A model generated the notes under the pieces. The model did not search any database, had not been told where the DNA came from, and saw nothing but the letters and a program-made list of their open reading frames with translations. Shown in pieces: positions 15,801-26,692 of a DNA stretch of 64,000 bases. A program made the translations under genes and the position numbers. Within the stretch, counting starts at the first letter, position 1; each line of letters begins with the position of its first letter. Origin of the DNA: Auanema rhodensis (Eukaryota; Nematoda; Chromadorea; Rhabditida; Rhabditidae). The stretch is taken from NCBI GenBank assembly GCA_964057225.1, contig OZ059898.1, positions 13,169,767-13,233,766 on the forward strand, given 5' to 3'.

Positions 15801-16795
15801 TTAATCTGTTTCATCTTCAGAAACATTATAAGCTTGTTGCAACATTTTAAAGAAGAAGTTTGTGTGACTTTCACAGTTTTCCAACTGTCTTTCAAGTCTT
15901 GAGAGATTAATAGAATCAGTCAGCTGTTTGGAAATAATCAAATAAAGTTATTAGAAAGTTGAAAGTCTTACTTACCACAAGTGAATCAAAGAATTCTCTT
16001 GAAGTTATCGTTGTTACTTCGTTAGACCTGTAAATAAATTTAAATTCGAAGAAAATAAAAATTCAATTTACATTGTATTATCCTGTCCAAAATATTTAAT
16101 AAAACCATGATCATTAATGGCGCTTGTTTTCTTAACTCTTATAGCCGATTCTATACGTTCTTTCAAAACACACTAAAAAAGTTGAATTACTAAAACTTAA
16201 GTTGTGAATATAAACTTACCCTAACAATGTTATTAATCAATTTTCCAGGATCACCAGATGGAAATTGAAATCCATGTTTGAGACAATTTAATATAAGAAG
16301 AGCATTAATGTTAAAAGCACTTGGAAGATGATCATCCTAAATTAATATAAAATGATTATATCATAAGTTGGTTACAACTTACAGCCTTATTTAAACCTTT
16401 ACGTATGGTTTGCTTGTTTTTTCGAGAATCATCAATTATATCGTTCTAATCATAATATAGAATGTAAGTTGCAGATTGAATGACTTACCAAAGCACACAT
16501 ACTCATTAAGGTTGCAAAAAATTCATCGTGATCCTCTAAGGCTTCAAGTGGTAAAAGTTCAGAAATTTCTTTAGTGAATTGATTCACATTTGTATATCCC
16601 ATAAGATATTTCTTTAGAAAATCAAAATATCTAAAATATCAGTTCAGAACATATTTTGTGATATTGTCAAAGCTACATTTCAGCTTGTTTTTCCTCTAAT
16701 TTCTCAATTATTCTGTTCCAAACAGGCAACATCAAACCATACTCAGATGTGCTGAATAGGTTTGTCTCCCATCTAGTAAAGAAATCCAAAGCCAT
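15801..16795 (-). CDS. Unrecognised 238-aa helical protein, last gene of minus-strand run
   Basis: I do not recognise this family. Seven exons keep phase and sum to 238 aa: 16677-16795, 16489-16630, 16383-16445, 16220-16336, 16072-16172, 15976-16027, 15801-15923. Introns are about 45-50 nt. The N-terminus (MALDFFTRWETNLF) leads into predicted amphipathic helices with regular hydrophobic spacing (IIEKLEEKQAEIYFDFLKKY, LPSAFNINALLILNCLKHGF). No signal peptide, transmembrane helix, zinc-binding pattern or catalytic motif is visible. The C-terminus is acidic (SEDETD). ATG lies 3 nt after a TTTCAG acceptor, which fits trans-splicing. The RME-6-like gene ends 317 nt upstream on the same strand, so co-transcription is possible. 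It could be a HEAT/ARM-like or complex-subunit protein, but this is guesswork. Confidence 0.7.
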
Positions 16796-17112
16796 CTACT
16801 GAAATGTATTAGACAGTCAATACACATTGAACTGTTCCATTGATATATGCAAACTGTGGTTTTCGACACGTTTAGAAATAGAAACATAGAATAAGATTAC
16901 GTTTATTATATATATCCCAGTAAAAAAGTACCATAAACAGAGAGCTAAATACAGATTTTGCCAAGGAGATGAAATAGTAAAATCTAAAATAGAATTCTAA
17001 CAAGTGAAATCAACGATAGTTTAGTGTTATGGTATGTAAACGGACTAGCCGAAGACTTATTATAATCGAAAATATGAAAAAAAACTAGGAAAATGACATC
17101 AGAAGGTTGAAT

Positions 17113-20100
17113 TTACAGTAAAGTCTTTATGAATTCTATAGCAGATGTAAACTGTGTGAACCAGTAGCCCTCAGCTCCTTCGAGTAAAGCGCCACCAAAG
17201 CTTTGGACATACTGAACGTTGGAGAACAAAGCAGGTGGATTAGCCTAAACTTCCAAGATACATTATAAAAACCCAAACTTTAAATACTTGAATTAGAACG
17301 TATACTAATACGGGAGTTACATCATCAGCAGCAGCTGCACCTACTCCTGGAGCCATAGACAGCAAGTTGCTAATAGTCTCGCAACATCTGGAAGTGCAAG
17401 TTCAAAAATTTTCATCATTTCTTGTAGATATACCTAACAATACAAGCCAGTTTATCTTTTACAGACTTATAAGCATTAATGACATTGACCTCAGCTTGCG
17501 CAGAAGGCCAAGGAGCTTCACCATGTAAAGCCTTAAAATCAAATAAACTTCAGAACAAAAAAAAGAAGAAAAAATACAGTTGGAATCCTTAACATTGGAT
17601 GATCTGGAGTGATTGTACGAGATAACCTTGACAATGCTTTGCAGAACAAGCTGCAAATTAATTTGGTTTCATTGTCGAAACAAACAATAGCTTACTCATC
17701 ACGGTGACGATCAGCTTCATGATTAGGATAGAAAGCGGTCACATGAATTTGAGCCATGATAACCCTTTCCAAAGCTAAGCGAGAGTATCCTAACATTGCA
17801 CTGGGAGCATCGCACAGTATGCTAGATTTAGACATTCTAGCATACAAAGAGTTGAGAACCCGAGATAGAGCTTCAATCTTTTCATCCTAAAAATCAAAAT
17901 ATCTTTCAGATAATCCGAATACAACAAACCTGTGCTTTAAGGGCGCAGAAATCATGAATAAACATACGCACAGAGTTATCTTTATTCTCAAGATAGAAAC
18001 GAATGAGAACATCAACTATACAGTCGGATGTTAAACTCTTTTCTCTGAAAAATAGATAAGTTAATACAAAAATAAATAAAATAGCTTTTCATGCCTTTGA
18101 ATTCGTGATGATAATCGATCTAAATAGCTGATAAGACGAAGAAGAGTTAATCTAGAATGTTGGAGATACATGACATAGGATGTTCTACGACGATGCTCTT
18201 CACGTAATGTTCTCAACAGTTTGCGAATACTGTAAATAAGGATATGAGAAACAAAAAGAAAATATATTACAACCCCTTCGAATCAAAAACTTGGATACAT
18301 CTCATCACTTCTCTTATGTGAGCTGAAAGAACTTGTTGCCTTCCATTGATGGCTTCAGCTAATAAGGTTCTCAACAAACTAGTAAGTTGTTCCCGCTCAT
18401 TACCATTTCTAAAGTTTTGAAGTGTAAATGGGAAATAGACAAACGGGCGAACCTTTGTTTTTCCTCTTTTGACAATTCAACACTCGGTAAACCACCTGCA
18501 CTACTGAGAACTAATCTGAGTTTTCGTTTTGCATCTAGGAAAGCTCTGAAAAATAGAAATAATTGAAGATACTGTTGTACCAAGTTACCGGCATTGAGAA
18601 AGATTCTCAGGGCAGTAATAAGGGGGAATATCTTCCATAGCAACAGGGGGGATCAATGGAGCAGGAGCAGCACCAGCCCCTTCATCTGATACGTCAATGA
18701 GGACAGCCGGAGAAGGCTTCTGATATTTAGCAAGAATATCATCGGCTAATCGATCCATATCTGAAACATAATTGAAAATCTAATTAAATTGTAGGTAAAG
18801 TAACCTGCTAGTCTATTTTCGCTCTGACTGCTAGCTAATTTCGGATCATTTCTATCATTTACCCCCATGTCGCCAAACAAATCAGAAAGTGTTGAAGAAT
18901 GAGGAAGTTGACGAAGTGGAGTGTTAGCAATTCCTTTAAAGAAAGAAATCTTAGTTTTTGATACAAAATCATTAATTACCTTTTCGAACTTTGTCTCCAA
19001 CTTTCTGCAAGCCTTGGAAAATAGCTAAAGTTCGACGATTCTGACCTTGCTCTACTGGACGAGATGGCCCTGGAGCATTTGGATCTACTGGAAGTCTATC
19101 TCTACCACTTGGTGATGAATTAACAGATGGCATTCCATTAGACCGAGAATCATTCGAAGTATTTCGGAAAACTGGTGGTCGAGCAGGTAATGGTGGAATC
19201 TGCTGCCTATCTTCATCATGATCTCTGTAAGGTAAATTTCCAGATACAAGAATAAGATCATTACTCACCTTTCTGAACCAACTTCACTACGTGAATAACT
19301 GAATGAGCTACCACTACTTTGACGTCGCATACGCTCACCACCCGCTACATCAATTAATTGGACAGGCATAGCCTTAATATACTAAATTTTAAAAAAACAA
19401 TTATACACAATACCTCTGCATTATTTGCCGCGGCCATCTCTTGTTCTCGAACTTCTTCTTGAATTTCTCGAACTTGCCGGTCCCTTTCTCTTCCACCATC
19501 TGCTTCAGAATCGCTGGCTATAGCATCCAGAGACCAAGTATCACTTCTGTCCTCTACAGGCAAAGCACCGCCTCCAACAGAACTTGTTCGGTTCACAGGT
19601 CTAACATTTCGATTATTTTCAGCTTCCATAGGAGGTAACTGAGGCAAGGGAGGAGCAGGAGCTGAAGTTTCATCGTCAGAAGCAACAACATTAGTAGACC
19701 AGCTGTCAGACAGAAGAGATCTCTGATCATCACCTCAAAAAAAACAAAGAATAAAAATAAATTCGAGAATAAATGAAATTACGATATGGACGATTCTGAT
19801 CTGAAGTGGGAACAGTGAACTTTCCAAACTTTTCCTCTAATCCTTCGGCATTCTCTTTTCTCACGGCTACAGGAACGGGTGGTAAGCCTCGTTGTTCAAC
19901 CCTAACAGTAGCTACTCCTGCTGAGATTGATGCAGCAGCAACATCAACTTCTACATAACAGTTATATAATCTTCGGGAAAAAATTACCAACCTTGTTCCA
20001 TTCCTTCATTATCACGATTGAGCTGGCTTAGTGGAGTATCACGTCCACTCAAGCTTGGGGATCCTCTTCCGCTCATTCCACCAACATCGGATACGTTATC

Positions 20101-22765
20101 CGGCAAAGTAGAAGCGTTATCTTCATCCATTAGCAGAAGTCTGGAAAAGACCAAACAACGTTTAATGTTTCAATAAACAATAAAAGTAGATTAATCAGAA
20201 ATGAACTGACCTGTCTTCTTGAGGAGCTTCCTGACTGCTTGAAACAGATGCAACTTCATCAGCAGCTTCCTCTTCCAAATCTGACGCATGATCGGTAGTT
20301 CTATCAGAAATAGCTGATCCGACTAAAACGAAACTATACTTTGAAAAAAACAAGAGACTGTACCAATACTGCTGGTTTCTACAAATCGAGCTCTCTTTTC
20401 ATTTCCATCTCTACTTCTCTTCGTCGTTTCTTTTCCAATACTTTCCATATACATTTCTTCAGCAATCAGTCCAATCTTTTCACTAAATCAATAATAATAA
20501 AAAGCCAAATCAAGTGGATAAATACCCATTAGGTTCAGCAATGAATAGCACAAGATCAAAATATTCGTTAGAAAGTTGTGAAGTTGATTGTAACTCTGAA
20601 GCTGATGCAACTGATAAACGAGAGGGAGAATGATTCGAATTTAGAGAAGTTTGAACTGAAATTTGAAGAATAATAGAAAATCAGACAACTATTTGAAAAC
20701 CTTTATCACGTAGGTTTCTTAATCGACTAGATGATTGTTGTGAGGGAGGAGTAGAGCTCTCAGCGTTCACAGGCATAGAAGCAGAAGTGAAGGAAGTTGG
20801 CAGTTTCTTACACAGAGTTTTGATTTCTTCCTTGACCGTAGACGAAGTTATATGCTCAGCTATTCCAAAATGTAAAATTGATAACTGAAAGAAAAGATCA
20901 TTAATAGCAACAAAAAAATTGAACAAACCAAGGTGTTCACTTCTGATACAGATCCCATAGAGTGTTGTCTACAAAAAAGTTCATGTGTTCTATTCGAACC
21001 AGCTAATAGAACTGGGAATAGAGAATCTAGAGAAGGTGTGGGTTTTCCAAGAAGAGATTCCACTATCGTTGATATTTGACTCTAAAAATAACATATGTAT
21101 AAGTAAATATTAAAATCGACCAACATCTCTGAACTGCGTTGCGAAAATATGAAAATGGGGAGGTGGGGCTTCATGACGACTAAGCACTAAAGTCTAAAAA
21201 ATAAAATTTAGTTGAATCAATGTGAAAATCCAAAAACCTGAATGATTTGACCAATTTGCATAAGATTAAACCGAGCTATATGACTAATGGGTGTATCACT
21301 GATAATTCCAATTGTTTCAGGATTGGCAATGGCTGGACAGATTAGATTAGTTACAATCAGATCCGAACATATAAGCATTACCTCAAAATATAAAAAATAT
21401 AAAATAGAGAATATTTAAACTTACTTCATTATCAGATAATCCTCTATTTACAAGCGAAGTATGAAGTTCTTTTACCAAATATATTAAACTAGAGGGAAAA
21501 CTGTTTAATGCATCGCAGATGCCTGAAGGAATCACACATGTTAATATTTCAAACATACACATACCTTTTATAAAGTTATGAGCCAGTAAAACAAGCTTTT
21601 CAACAATAATTTTACGATGAGCAGCAACTTTTTTGTGATATTGAGGGTTTAGCGGATCATCACCAAACCTTCTAACACGTTCAGCTGCAGGAAATCTTAG
21701 AACTGACTGAAACAGCTTATTTTTATAAAATGTTTTTTCATGAAAGTTTTACTTTTGATGGATCAATATCCAGAAAAATATCATCTTGACAAAGTACCAA
21801 CATAACCGAATCGTGTAGAGCCGATGTGAGGAAAATCTGAGAATATTGTTTTAAAAGAGATATTTAAATAAAATCACCTTCGATGTGAATAAAGATTCAC
21901 TAAATAAACGGTATAAACGTGGAAATGCTGCATTCCCTTTTCTTAAAATAAGACGAGGATCATTGGCGCAAACAAGTTGAACCCTGACAAGATGAGTCAG
22001 AACTTCAAGAATAATTTTTTCATCTGACGGAAATATTCCATTTCCATAAATCAGAGAAAAAACAGCTTGAACAGCATCTTCTGTTGATAAGCTCTAAGAA
22101 TTTCAACAATTGTCAATACAAAAATAAATAAAAATGAAACCTGTGCATTGTCCACAGCATGAAGAACTTCTGCTACGCTTTTTGGTGAAGATAATAGTAT
22201 TTGCAGTATGCGACCAACTGATGAATGATGATGACCCAACCGCCTGAAAAATTAATGAAGGATTAGAAATATAAGAAAGAACTTTGCATACTTGTAAGCT
22301 TCTGTAACTTCTACTCCGTCTAGACGAGATGCTATTGTTGAAGTGTTTTCCGGTGAAACAAGTGCATGAGAACTTAATAAACGAGAAAGAACAATCTGTC
22401 AAATAAACTAATGAAGAAAAACGCGAATACAACTATAACTACTTGATACTGCCTGCTACACCATGACAAAGAACCGAGATCAATAAGCTTTTTTTCGAGA
22501 GTTATATGTAGATCACGAAGAGAAGATACCTAAAGCGAAAATAATATTTTAAAGGTAGACCGCTAAATCAGATGTCAAAATTCAACCACCCTCTAGAGAA
22601 ACGGTGTGAAAAATAAAAGTTATTCATAACTTACAAGTTCATAATTGATTATGTAACTTTTTCATGAAATAAAAGTACAAGAGCACTCACCTCACTGGAT
22701 ACAAGTAGCTTTTCAGCACGAAGTCGATCACATAGCAACCACACTGTATCTCGTTGCCCTTCCAT
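17113..22765 (-). CDS. rme-6: RME-6 / GAPVD1-type RasGAP and VPS9 domain protein
   Basis: A Rab5 guanine-nucleotide exchange factor of clathrin-mediated endocytosis, acting at coated pits and early endosomes (family knowledge). About thirty short exons; not every junction was checked. The first exon encodes MEGQRDTVWLLCDRLRAEKL. The RasGAP-like region lies at about 22.3-21.1 kb, with DNPRL-like ANDPRLILRKGNAAFPRLY, LFTSKIFLTSALHDSVM, ICPAIANPETIGIISDTP and HIARFNLMQIGQIIQ, all close to GAPVD1. A long S/P/D-rich linker follows, with two SDSWS/SDTWS-type acidic repeats (about 19.5-19.7 kb) like those of GAPVD1, then MDRLADDILAKYQK. The C-terminal VPS9 domain (about 18.0-17.1 kb) keeps DDVTPVLVYVLIQANPP, VQYVQSF and a terminal TQFTSAIEFIKTLL. 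An acceptor (TTCATAG) lies about 40 nt upstream of the chosen ATG. UBXN7 ends 287 nt upstream on the same strand. Confidence 0.9.
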
Positions 22766-23052
22766 CGAGTTACAATAAGTACCTACTCCATCTACAAAAT
22801 TCGTACCTATGAATAAAAATAAGACAATTTAAAAAAAACAAATGCGATATCCAAGAGGAACATAACCATACGAATATCTAATAAGATGAAAAAATAAATC
22901 AATTTATAAATATAATTTTACAAAGGAATGAGAAAATACTATCACATAAAAGAGAACATAAATACACATAATAGGGCAGATTGACGAATACTCGTACGCG
23001 TTCCTACTACGAAAAAAAGCTGATTATAAAGAAAAATTCGTGACACCGACGA

Positions 23053-25131
23053 TTATTTAAGTTCAACGTGGACCATCTCATTACGCGAGAATCCCAGATT
23101 TTTTAATGTACATTCAGACTGATCAATAGAATACTCTCTTCTGGGAAATGAGAGTATAAAAACATGATCATGTCCGGAAATGCCTAATCCATTGATGCAA
23201 GATATTAATGCCTGATAAAAGTTATGTGTGAAGGTGCTCGTATCATACAACTTACTTTTAGTTTACTTTCATCTGTAATCTCTAGAGTATGCAGACGACC
23301 ATCAGGTAGTTTAAGACGAATTCTACAAGGAGAGCCGTTGGGAGCCACCTACAATTACAAAACACTATGTTAAAAAAAATATCAGAAAACAAAACCTCTT
23401 TCAGCCAGTCATCCTTATCAACAACTGACAAAGATTTAGTATCATGATTTAATAGCTCTTCAACATCCGTATCATCTAAGCATAAATTATCTAATATGAT
23501 AAAAAAATAAAATGATTACCTCCCATTTCCATAAATCTTGATCGTTTATTTTTCAATAATCCATTCTCGGAATTTGGTTTCCGTTTTCTGGTCAACTTTG
23601 GACCGGCATCCATATCATCGTCCATGGCGACAGATCTACTACATTCTGGCTGAAAATCACAACTGTCTGTGACATTTAGATTGCCTTAATATCTTACCTC
23701 TGCAGCTGCATCTGGATTATAACCGGGTCCAAAGGCATCGGGTTCTGCACCTAGCATACGCCCTCCAATAATAAAACGGTCGCGAGTGGCAAGATCAGGA
23801 AATTGATCTAAGAAGGTGGTCACTGAAAATGATCAAGTTAAAATAGTACAAAATAGTAAAATTTTGCTTACAACTATCACAAAATGTTACGGGATCTTGT
23901 TGATTAAGCAAGATTGTTGTAACTAGTTCTCCAGTCCGAGGGTCAACGATAAACAAAGATGGGAAAGAATTGATTCTATAATAATTACAAACACGTTCCC
24001 CATCACTGGAATCGTGACTAATCTGAAAAAAAAAGAACAAAAAAATAAAACATAAAAAGATTAAGACACATACCTGATAAAAAATGAAATTAGTTTTAAC
24101 TAATTCTTTGACCGCACTATTACTCCATACATCCCTATTTAACTCTTCGCAAGCGAAGAATTTATAGTTTTGTATGTTAACTAAAAGCCATTTTTCTGCT
24201 CTGGAAGCCATTGTTTTCACCTATAATTCAAAACGTTACAATAAAAAAAGCACAGATAACATGCCGTTTCCCAAGAGCCAGAGAACATGATATCAACCGG
24301 AGGTCGGAAAAGGAAGGACAAAGAGTTTGTTGAACGGTTGTTATTACCTCTCTGAAATGATAATATTTATGATAAAATAATTACTAATTCTACCAGCTCA
24401 ACAGGAGCATCATTATCTTCAAAAGTTATTCCATTTTGAGCTCTTCTCATGGTTCTTTCTTGTTCAACTGAAACCAACAGATATTCAAATTTTCAAAATA
24501 AAATTATCTTACGTGCTTCCTGTCGGAAATCCCTAACTTCATTGTTAAATGCGCTATGAACACGCGTTCGAGATCCTGATAAATTTAATTAAATTAAAAA
24601 ATAAATATATAGAAATTACTTACCATATTGTTGATTGAATGACTGCTGAACTAGAGGTCCGCGGGAAAATTGCATGGGGGCTCGTACCTTAATTGGAAAT
24701 TAATAACTGGAAATGAAAGTAGGGTATACTTCTGGTTCCATACATACAGGAGGTAAAATATTATTACGATTGTTACATTTACCGTTCGTTTTAGATTTAG
24801 GGGGAGGTTTGCGTTGATGAACCACTTGCACATCATCGTTATCACATGTCATGGGTCTGGAGCACACAGCTATAGCATAAACAAAATCAGTGTAAACTAA
24901 CTCATCGTTAAACAGGGGAGGATCATTTGCCCCTTCAGAAGATCCTGCTACCGCATCCCTAGCAAAAAATAAATCTACTGCTGTTGCCAAATCGAATGAA
25001 CAAGCTTCTAAATATTGTGTGATTTCTTTGGGGTTTCGGCAGCCTAAAACCATAATGCATAAGTTACAACATTGAGAGTAAAGTTACCGGTTATATTGCG
25101 GAACTCCTCACAAAGATGTTTCTTATTCATA
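23053..25131 (-). CDS. UBXN7-like p97/CDC-48 adaptor (UBA-UAS-UBX)
   Basis: An adaptor linking the p97/CDC-48 segregase to ubiquitylated substrates and cullin-RING ligases (UBXN7 family knowledge). Thirteen exons sum to 514 aa: 25089-25131, 24730-25043, 24624-24687, 24513-24575, 24394-24467, 24265-24351, 24074-24220, 23872-24022, 23698-23822, 23520-23649, 23396-23490, 23256-23348, 23053-23211. The UBA-like domain is at the N-terminus (NPKEITQYLEACSFDLATAV). It is followed by RPPVDIMFSGSWET, then a thioredoxin-like UAS domain (EKWLLVNIQNYKFFACEELN, RDVWSN, SFPSLFIVDPRTGE). Next come a basic NLS-like patch (TRKRKP, KNKRSR) and a C-terminal UBX domain (CRIRLKLPDGRLHTLEI, FILSFPRREYSID). The order matches human UBXN7. 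The intron at 24221-24264 only keeps frame with a GC donor. The UIM motif of human UBXN7 was not evident. ATG follows an AATAG acceptor. It heads the minus-strand run and is divergent from the 4EHP gene. Confidence 0.88.
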
Positions 25132-25649
25132 CTATTTGTCCTTTCATGTGTGATAGCTTAGCTAACTAAACATGAAAATTCCAACTTTGAATAAAGTAAA
25201 CAAGAAAAAAACTTTAAGGAAATTAAAAAATTATAATCGTTAGCATCAAATATGGCAACGACATAGTTATAACACTATGATAGTCATCAACGTACATAAT
25301 GAGAAACAGGAAAACAATTCTTAAAAGAAATTCAATATCAAAACAAATTAAAAGTCTTCTTATGCATGTATTTCATTATTAAAATTCAACAAAAAGCCTA
25401 ATTATAGTTTTAACAACATTTACATAAAGCAATAGCTTGAATGCAGTAGCTTTCAACAGTAGACACTCATTTACCGTAAATTACCATCGAGTCGTTTAAA
25501 GAAAAATGGTGTTCGTAGGCTGAATTCGACAGACTTTTTGGTCTGACGTCTGCAACGTCAGCAAATTCCAGATTTTAAAATGAAAAGTGTTTTTTTCATA
25601 TTATTTTAGATTCTGAACTTCTCATTTTCATTACTGATTTTTTCAGAAT
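25132..25649. promoter_or_regulatory. Divergent intergenic region between UBXN7 and 4EHP genes
   Basis: A spacer of 518 bp between two divergently transcribed gene runs, so it probably carries promoters for both putative operons. It is AT-rich with a small G+C-richer patch at about 25480-25560, which includes an imperfect inverted CTGACGTCTGCAACGTCAG (25541-25559). That element contains two CRE-like ACGTCA/TGACGT half-sites. Acceptor-like sites lie immediately before each start codon. Confidence 0.45.
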
Positions 25650-26522
25650 ATGTCAGTTACCAACTATCAGTCAGATGAAGAGGCAAAGCACAAAATTGTG
25701 CCAATGTTTGTGGTCTGTATATAATCGTTTTTTCAAATCAAATTGTATTTTCAAGGCTGAACGGGACTGCGGCCCGAAAGAACACCCATTAGAGTTCACA
25801 TACGTGTATTCTTATTTTGTTCGACCTGAAAAATTTGATCCTGAGGATTATGCCAAGTATGTACAACCCGTGGCTGCAGTAAAATCAGTTGAACAGTTTT
25901 GGAGAGTTTATCGTCATTTGCAGCGGCCATCCGGTAGTTCTTATCATTTGTTTTGAATTTATTGCCTAGTATTTAGATATCAATGACAAAGTTGATATTC
26001 ATTTTTTTAAAAAGAATATCAAACCCGTTTGGGAAGACGATGACAATGTAAAAGGTGGTAAGTGGATTTTGAGACTGAAGAAGGTTTGTTTACTTCTCTC
26101 TCCGCTTACATCCTATTTCTCATATCTTTCAGGGTTTGTCTACTCGTGTTTGGGAAAACTTATTACTCGCCATGATTGGTGAACAGTTCCTAGTAGGTGA
26201 GGAGATTTGTGGTGCTGTATGTTCTATCAGAAACCAGGAAGATATAGTCTCTTTGTGGAATAGGTAACCTTGAATAAATTTCATTTCCTCAAATTCAATT
26301 GTTATTTTCTCAGAACTGCTTCCGATGTAGGCGTAACTAATCGAATTAGAGATACTCTTAGGCGTGTATTGAATCTCCCCATAAATGCCGTGCTTGAATA
26401 TAAACGTCATGATGACTGTTTGAGGTAATCTCTAGTCCCTCCAGAAGTACCACTAATTAATAAAATATTTCAGGGACCAAAGTAGTTATCGCCATGCTAA
26501 TGTCGGCGTTCGAAGAGTTTAA
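25650..26522 (+). CDS. eIF4E-homologous protein, 4EHP/eIF4E2 class (IFE-4-like)
   Basis: A class II cap-binding protein that represses or selectively promotes translation of particular mRNAs without normal eIF4G recruitment (family knowledge). Exons 25650-25712, 25756-25933, 25977-26083, 26133-26263, 26314-26424, 26474-26522 give 212 aa. The class I first cap-stacking Trp is replaced by Tyr in TYVYSYF, as in 4EHP. The second Trp is kept in KPVWEDDDN. Other hallmarks are SVEQFWRVYRHL, GGKWILRLKKG, NLLLAMIGEQF, GEEICGAVCSIR and RIRDTLRRVLNLP. ATG lies 3 nt after a TTTTTTCAG acceptor. The first intron has a weak donor (GTCTGT). An alternative reading starts at 25675 and runs through it unspliced, giving 218 aa, so the N-terminus is uncertain. 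The next gene on this strand begins 170 nt downstream. Confidence 0.88.
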
Positions 26523-26692
26523 AACAGTTACACTTATCACTACTGAATTGTTTCATTGTTATTGTTTTACTAAACATATATCCAGATTCTATTTTTCAAT
26601 TTTCTGAGTTTTCCTCTCGTTTCTATCTTGCATCTCATCTATATCGCTTTTTTTGTGCGCTAAATATCTTTTATAATCTAGGGCCAAAATAG

